This document shows positions 58,880 to 64,000 of a stretch of 64,000 nt of DNA, piece after piece. The stretch covers positions 17,752,639-17,816,638 of the forward strand of contig NC_083653.1 in NCBI RefSeq assembly GCF_963576545.1, given 5' to 3'. Below the pieces are notes generated by a model. That model saw only the letters and a program-made list of their open reading frames with translations, made no database searches and had not been told where the DNA came from. The translations under genes and the position numbers were made by a program. Numbering within the stretch: the first letter of the stretch is position 1; every line of letters begins with the position of its first letter. Origin of the DNA: Limanda limanda (lineage: Eukaryota > Chordata > Actinopteri > Pleuronectiformes > Pleuronectidae).

Positions 58880-59610
58880 CACACACGTCCTGTGATGACG
58901 CCATGTGTTGGAAATGACTCTCGGGTGGTGCTTCGGAGCTACGTGTGAGGATGCCGGGATGCGGAAAAGGTTATATGACAGATTCCCGTTCATTTCGGCC
59001 TTGTTTTTTTTTTCATTTTCGTCCTTAATTAGTCGCCTGATGGTGACTTGTTTGTCGGCTGTTCCTTTTTTTTTGTGGTCTGCATCCTTCTTCGGAGCAG
59101 ATTGGTGTTCCAGGTCACGGTTGCCATGACAACAGCAGGGACAACTGGTGGGAAGTTTGCGAGTCATGGTAAAGATCGTTGTATTTATACTGCGGGAAGG
59201 ATTCAAGGGGTTTGTGGTGCTCGACAACATGAACACAGGAAAAAAATAAGTTGTCCTTTCTGTAAAACTGAGTGGAATCTGACGTGAATGGCATCTGAAG
59301 AAATTTGAAGTGATCCGGCTTTTTGTTATTCAGCGCCAGCTCTACACTGCAATTGCAGAACCCCAGCCTCATCTTTAATTCATGATTTACGAATTCTCCC
59401 CCCAAAAAATCAGCTTTTCCTAAATAATCAGGTTCTGAAACAGGCGTGTATTCCTGTTCCAGTTCAACGCGCTCCCATGTTTGAATCAAGATATTCCTGA
59501 AAAGAGAGAAAAAGGAGCGAGGTAGCAATCTGCTGTCAGGTGACAAAAGGATCACACTCATGCCAGGGGGGATCATGTAAGGGGCCCCTCCGGAGACGGT
59601 AGGCGGTTGT
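58880..59610. promoter_or_regulatory. Candidate conserved block with RFX-like X-box
   Basis: Repeat-free. GTTGCCATGACAAC at 59120-59133 is one base from the palindromic RFX X-box GTTGCCATGGCAAC. Other words include 'cttaattagtcgcctga' (about 59026) and 'tctttaattcatgattta'. The 171-codon minus frame 59115-59630 has no domain I recognise. Regulatory reading is inferred. Confidence 0.3.
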
Positions 59611-61039
59611 CTGTTCTGACATGAGGACATTCATATGCTGGTTGTTTGGCTGCTCGAGCAACTCCGCACATCAGGATTTCAAGGCGGGGGGGCATTGTCT
59701 CTGAACGGCATGGAGAAGTCCACGCAGGCGGTCATGGAGCAGAAGAATCCGCTACCTGCAGGGCCGCTGTGTCGGCAGGATAAATAAAAGGCTGAACGAG
59801 CCTGGTTAAAAGAAAAACACAGAAACACAGTCACACACCGCTGTGGTTCAGCACACAGGAACAAATGCAGGCTGTGACATTTGCAAACGCACATCCACAC
59901 AGTGTCCTCTGGTCAGTGACCACGGTCAGCACGTCGCTGTGGGACTGCATCTGTTTCTCACAGTTTAACCAGATAAATGTTGACTTGGCCTTAATTAGTC
60001 GTTAATGAAAATCAGATGAAAACAACGTGTGAAAGCAATGAGGCCAAGGCGCACACACACACACACAAACTCGCAATCAAAAAGAAACCACCTGAGAATA
60101 CATATTTTACAGCAGACTCCACTGATTGCTTACATGTGGTTATTCTCCGAGGTAAAGGGTTAAACTCAATGTGCCTTATGTCCATCTAAACTTGATAAGC
60201 AGCTGGAGAACTCAGCCTGTATAGCATTGCATGTGCAGGGATGCAGACAGTCACTATGGGGGATTTCTGGATCTCCACACCAGACTGAGAGGAGAAAATC
60301 ACTTTAAGGAATAACTTGGAGTGAAAGAAGCAGGTTCATCCAAGTGGCAGCCTCCGCCGAGTGTCGGAGCCAAATGTGAAAGTAACTCGAGGCCTTTCTC
60401 GCTAATATTATTTTATTGACAACGGATCGAGTGACGCGTGGATGTGAAAGTTGGCAGCAGTGTCCAGTCCACACAAAATTGTCATTTAACTCAATTTCTC
60501 CCACTTTTTTGTTTTTGTTTTTGTTTTGCACACGGCAATCAACCTTGTTTTTTTTGAAGCATCAGTTCGAAACTCGGAAAAAAACAACTGTCCAGTCCAG
60601 GCTCCGCAGTGAACAACACACAGAGAAATATAGCAGCCTGCAGCCGGGAAACACAGTGAAACATTTAGCAACTAAAGAACAGGAGAGTTCCCCTGAGGAA
60701 TTGGTGGAGACCGAAAAACAGAGCTGAAATGAGAGTGAATATTTTTCCTACATTCATTAGGAAAGCAGATATGTACACACCCATCCCCTGCCTGCACATT
60801 TTCACAGTCTTTATTAATCATTTCACCACACAACCTTTTCCACAACTTCTCTGCTTACAAAACACAGAACCAGTACACTCGTGTACATACTCTTACAGTG
60901 TTTACTTTAATGATGTTTCCACTACACTGGATAATGTCTTTCTTTTCACATGTTATTATACTGTACAGTCCAGACCATCATTGTAACTTAAGTATAAGTT
61001 TCTTTTTTATCTTATTTGTTCAGTGGTGACATAATTGCC
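59611..61039. other. Non-coding stretch, nothing recognised
   Basis: A short (CA)n at 60052-60066 and a GTTTTT-rich stretch near 60508-60530. Block 60300-60480 is repeat-free with balanced composition. Confidence 0.45.
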
Positions 61040-61176
61040 TGCAGAATTCTTTAAATTTATACTTTGTATACTTTTTAATGATGTTTCCTATTGTTGCTTT
61101 CCCCTTTGCTGTTGTAACACGACATATTTCCTCATTGTGATACAAATAAAGGATTATCATATCTTATCTGACCTTC
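61040..61176 (+). repeat. LINE 3' tail fragment
   Basis: 'cattgtgatacaaataaagg' followed by 'attatcatatcttatct' matches the fish L2/Rex-type end 'gtgggataaataaaggattatcttatct'. The upstream 100 bp, T-rich, may be its 3' UTR. Confidence 0.55.
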
Positions 61177-61979
61177 CAGAGGAATATTTTTGATTGGATT
61201 ATCTAGAATTTACATTCATTCTTTGAATCTGGGCCATGGTGATTACTAGAAACACATTTTTCAAAACAAAAAGAGGGGGAAACTAGTTGTTAATAGCAAT
61301 CCCTCTAAAATAAGTTACAACGTACCTATTACAGACATATACATTTTTATTTTTTTACAATAGAATGTATAATATATTGCATTTTGGTATGACATATTTC
61401 TTTTATACAATGCAATAGCAAAAAGGAATAAAAGAAGGAAAGAAAACACTAGTAAAAAAAGAGATTGATTGACTTTTTTATTCCTCGTAGAATGTCGTGA
61501 AGTGATGTTATTACAGTCCAGGGCCAGTAGTTGTTAGTTATGTTGTTCCTGCAATTAAATCAATTCAGTAGAAGACAAAGTATTTGTATCTGATAATAAA
61601 TGTTCGAAGATATCACATGTTCACCTTTCTGTATTTTCTCTGTCTTGCTGTATCTTGCACGATATGACGAAATAAATCACTGTTGCAGATTTATCTCAAG
61701 ACCCTAAAGCAACAGGTACACAAATGTTTATGTCTATTTATGCACCAATGCCCAGAAGTTCCTTACAGGTAAAACCGTACAGGGAAAGGCGCACGGCATC
61801 TAGACTGGCAAAATAAAGAAGAAGAAAACCAAAGTGCACAATCACTCGTGTCACGTTTCTACCACCAAAGCCAAAACTCGTGTTTGCTGCAGAGTCATCT
61901 GACCTGGGAGTGAATGCTGACTGCATCCATTCCCAGTACAGACAAGAGACAGATGTTGTTATGGCTATTTATGTGGTTT
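61177..61979. other. AT-rich spacer, nothing recognised
   Basis: Short frames without domains. 'gatatgacgaaataaatcac' near 61661 may be another very old LINE tail; not supported further. Confidence 0.4.
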
Positions 61980-62570
61980 TTGACCAGTGGAAAAGCTTTA
62001 ATGAGATTCTCAACTTCCCAGCTGGTGGTGTGGGACACTCAGTTCTCTCAGGTTTGACGGCTGTCTTCTCCCAAACGAAGATTCACCTCCTCTTTGCACA
62101 GATGTTCAGCTGGATTAAGATCAGGATTCCTTGCAGGACACATCCACCTCACTGTTTTTCCTCCTGTCTATTCTTGGCTGCTTTTAGATGTTTGAGGTCA
62201 TTACCCTGCTGAAGGTGCTGTGACCTGCGACTGACTCAGAGAGCTTACACTGGGCAGCAGGTTTCTTCTGATTGTGATCTGCACAGGTTCAAGGAACCCG
62301 ATGCAAGATGCAGCAATCAGCCGCATGACACACGTGCACCTCCCCTGTGATCTGGGACGACGGTCTCTTCTTGGAAAGCTTCATTTTCTCCTCTGCGAAC
62401 ACACAGCAGATGTGACTCACCAAAAAAAGGCTTAGTTTTGTTTCATCTCTCCAGAAAGACATTTTCCCAGAAACATTGCGAGTCGTCAACATGCATTTCA
62501 GCAAACTCCAAATCAGACTTTTTATGTTCCTCCATAAAATCTCCATAAAGAGACAGATGAGGGTTGGAGA
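61980..62570 (-). pseudogene. Tc1-like transposase fossil B
   Basis: Minus-strand reading gives 'SDLEFAEMHVDDSQCFWENV' near 62515-62457, then after a frameshift 'WRDETKLSLF' (the SDET-box region with the first catalytic Asp), then 'LQQGNDLKHLKAAKN' near 62215-62170 for the family's FQQDNDPKHT, with the catalytic Asp changed to Gly. Last comes NPDLNPAEHL near 62129-62100, keeping the glutamate of the NPxE motif. The order and spacing are right for a Tc1/mariner catalytic domain, with frameshifts and stops between. Terminal repeats were not located. Confidence 0.8.
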
Positions 62571-64000
62571 TAATGCGAGGGGTGTTCAGGAGCACGCCTT
62601 CACCAACCCACCACAGATAAAATATATTTGTGCTTTCCAGTGCATTTGGACGGACAAATTAAATCATAATTCAAGTTTAAGTTTAAAAAACCAAGTCAGC
62701 GAGCGCTAGCAATCAAGCAGTAATATATGAAAATCAGGTTAAATAATGCAGTAATGATCCACAGCACAATCTGGAAAATACAGAGGGGGCTAAAATGTTA
62801 ATGAAACATCTGAAAATGAATAATGACGATATTTAATGTCAAATTATTAAATTAAAGAGAAATATATGTGTGAGTGTGTGTGTGGGTGTGTGTGTGGGTG
62901 GGTGTGCCCATCACCTCCCCTCTCTTTTTTCTCACACTCTCCTCATCTATCTCTTCTCCACCTCCCAAAGCTGAGCTGTGATTGATGCAGTCTCTCCGAT
63001 CTCGTTGGTGCCCGTGAAGAAAGTAAACAAAGACTTGTGATATTTATATGCAAATGTACCCGGCCTCCGCTGACCATCTGGGGATGAATGGCGTTGAACT
63101 GGGAGCAGAACGCTGGTAAAAACTCTCTGTCTCACTTGAGCTGATTTGGCTGCATGTCCGGTTTGTTAACATAATCAAACAACCATCCTGTTGAGCGAGG
63201 ATTTTGTGATGAAGAAAAGATAATTCACTTTTATCTACCCACATACAGGCAGTGATGCCAGGTTGATTAACTTGGATTTGTTAGAGTTATTTATAGAGAG
63301 TCATTTCACAACTAGTATTGTTTACAGATGGGAAAATAAATTCCTGGGCGGTGGGTGATTGACAGCAGCCGTAGCCACAGGAATGTCCTGTAGTTTTCAC
63401 CTTGATCCATCTGGCAATTATTTTCTTCCTTCGTCTTATCATAGAAAGAGAAAGACATCTCTTTTCTTTTGTGTCTCTTGTAATGTTGTAGCAAACTGAA
63501 CATGGAGCACCATTTAAGAGGCTGAATTACCCAATTAGATGGAAAATGCCAGTAAAACTAACTGAAGAAAACAGTCGGCTTTAAATATCACACTACGAGC
63601 CATTCATTTATCACCGCGGGGAAAGGTAATTTCAGGTGCAGGTCATTTTACAAGGTCTTTGTAAAATTAACAAGAACTCAGCTCTTTTCACGGTGTCTTT
63701 GTTTTATACCATGGAGAAACACATGCAGGTACTCACAACATTTTGAGGTGTAAGGGGACAAACACTTTTAACCATATCTGTATTTGTCACCATACAAAGA
63801 GGCTGACTTACTAGTGCTAACCACACTTTTGTTCAAAATTCACTCTCCTTATTTTCTCCCCTGATTTTCACCAAATTCTGAGATGAAATATCTGGATCTT
63901 AAAACATTGATCAGTGTAAATTTAGAGAGTAGAATGTTTTAGGCCGAGCTGACAAATGTGTTAACAGAGATTTTTGCTTTGATTGTTGCTTTTCGCTCAT
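62571..64000. other. Non-coding stretch with (TG)n run
   Basis: An impure (TG)n tract lies at about 62865-62907. No repeat or gene was recognised after it; the minus frames 62947-63244 overlap one another and have no domain. Confidence 0.45.

Noticed and set aside
59115..59630. 171-codon minus-strand frame as an exon
   Set aside because: No recognisable domain, and overlapping plus-strand frames are also open; conserved non-coding DNA is the more economical reading.

Overview
The window looks like non-coding nuclear DNA from a teleost fish. The evidence is its repeats: tRNA-headed SINEs with fish-type LINE tails, several classes of MITE (short non-autonomous DNA transposons), and fossils of hAT/ZBED, Tc1-like, Ty3/gypsy and L2/Rex1-like elements. 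The base composition is AT-rich with long microsatellites. I recognise no host protein-coding exon, no cellular RNA gene, no CRISPR array and no prokaryotic or organellar feature. Most open frames are 60-100 codons and look like chance or repeat fragments. The window is best read as a gene desert or a very large intron. All family names come from memory of fish repeats, not from a search.

Layout. 0-9 kb: a minus-strand SINE (1855-2232) next to a 24-bp perfect inverted repeat, a possible enhancer block near 4.6 kb, a second SINE (5140-5421), and a pair of repeat fragments at 6.1-6.7 kb. 8.8-11 kb: a long fold-back element with arms of about 280 bp. Its right arm was split by a 982-bp PIF/Harbinger-like MITE with TAA target duplications, and its own left arm preserves the unsplit site. 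12-13.3 kb: the C-terminal end of a LINE ORF2, then a degenerate internally repeated element that another retrotransposon tail has invaded. 17 kb: a dead Tc1-like transposase. 20-24 kb: an (AGG)n tract, a hAT end, the first copy of a 340-bp repeat family, and a LINE/SINE tail ending in a 20-bp perfect hairpin. 26.7-29.1 kb: hAT pieces, an 18-bp perfect hairpin, a 454-bp MITE with TTAA duplications, and an internally deleted gypsy fragment abutting the second copy of that family. 31.4 kb: a (CTAT)n microsatellite behind a LINE tail. 36 kb: a complete hAT MITE with a perfect 8-bp target duplication. 38.9-41.5 kb: a dead ZBED-type hAT transposon on the minus strand whose transposase keeps a recognisable intron. 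42.5 kb: the third copy of the dispersed family. 48.8-49.7 kb: a degenerate long-period repeat. 54-55 kb: a 909-bp hAT MITE with a perfect 8-bp duplication. 62 kb: a second dead Tc1-like transposase.

No genes here work together in a pathway. The informative content is the layered record of transposition and some repeat-free blocks (about 4.5, 29.7, 44.2, 45.5, 58.3 and 59.2 kb) whose balanced composition and homeodomain-type TAATTA cores suggest conserved regulatory DNA. That needs an alignment to other fishes to decide.
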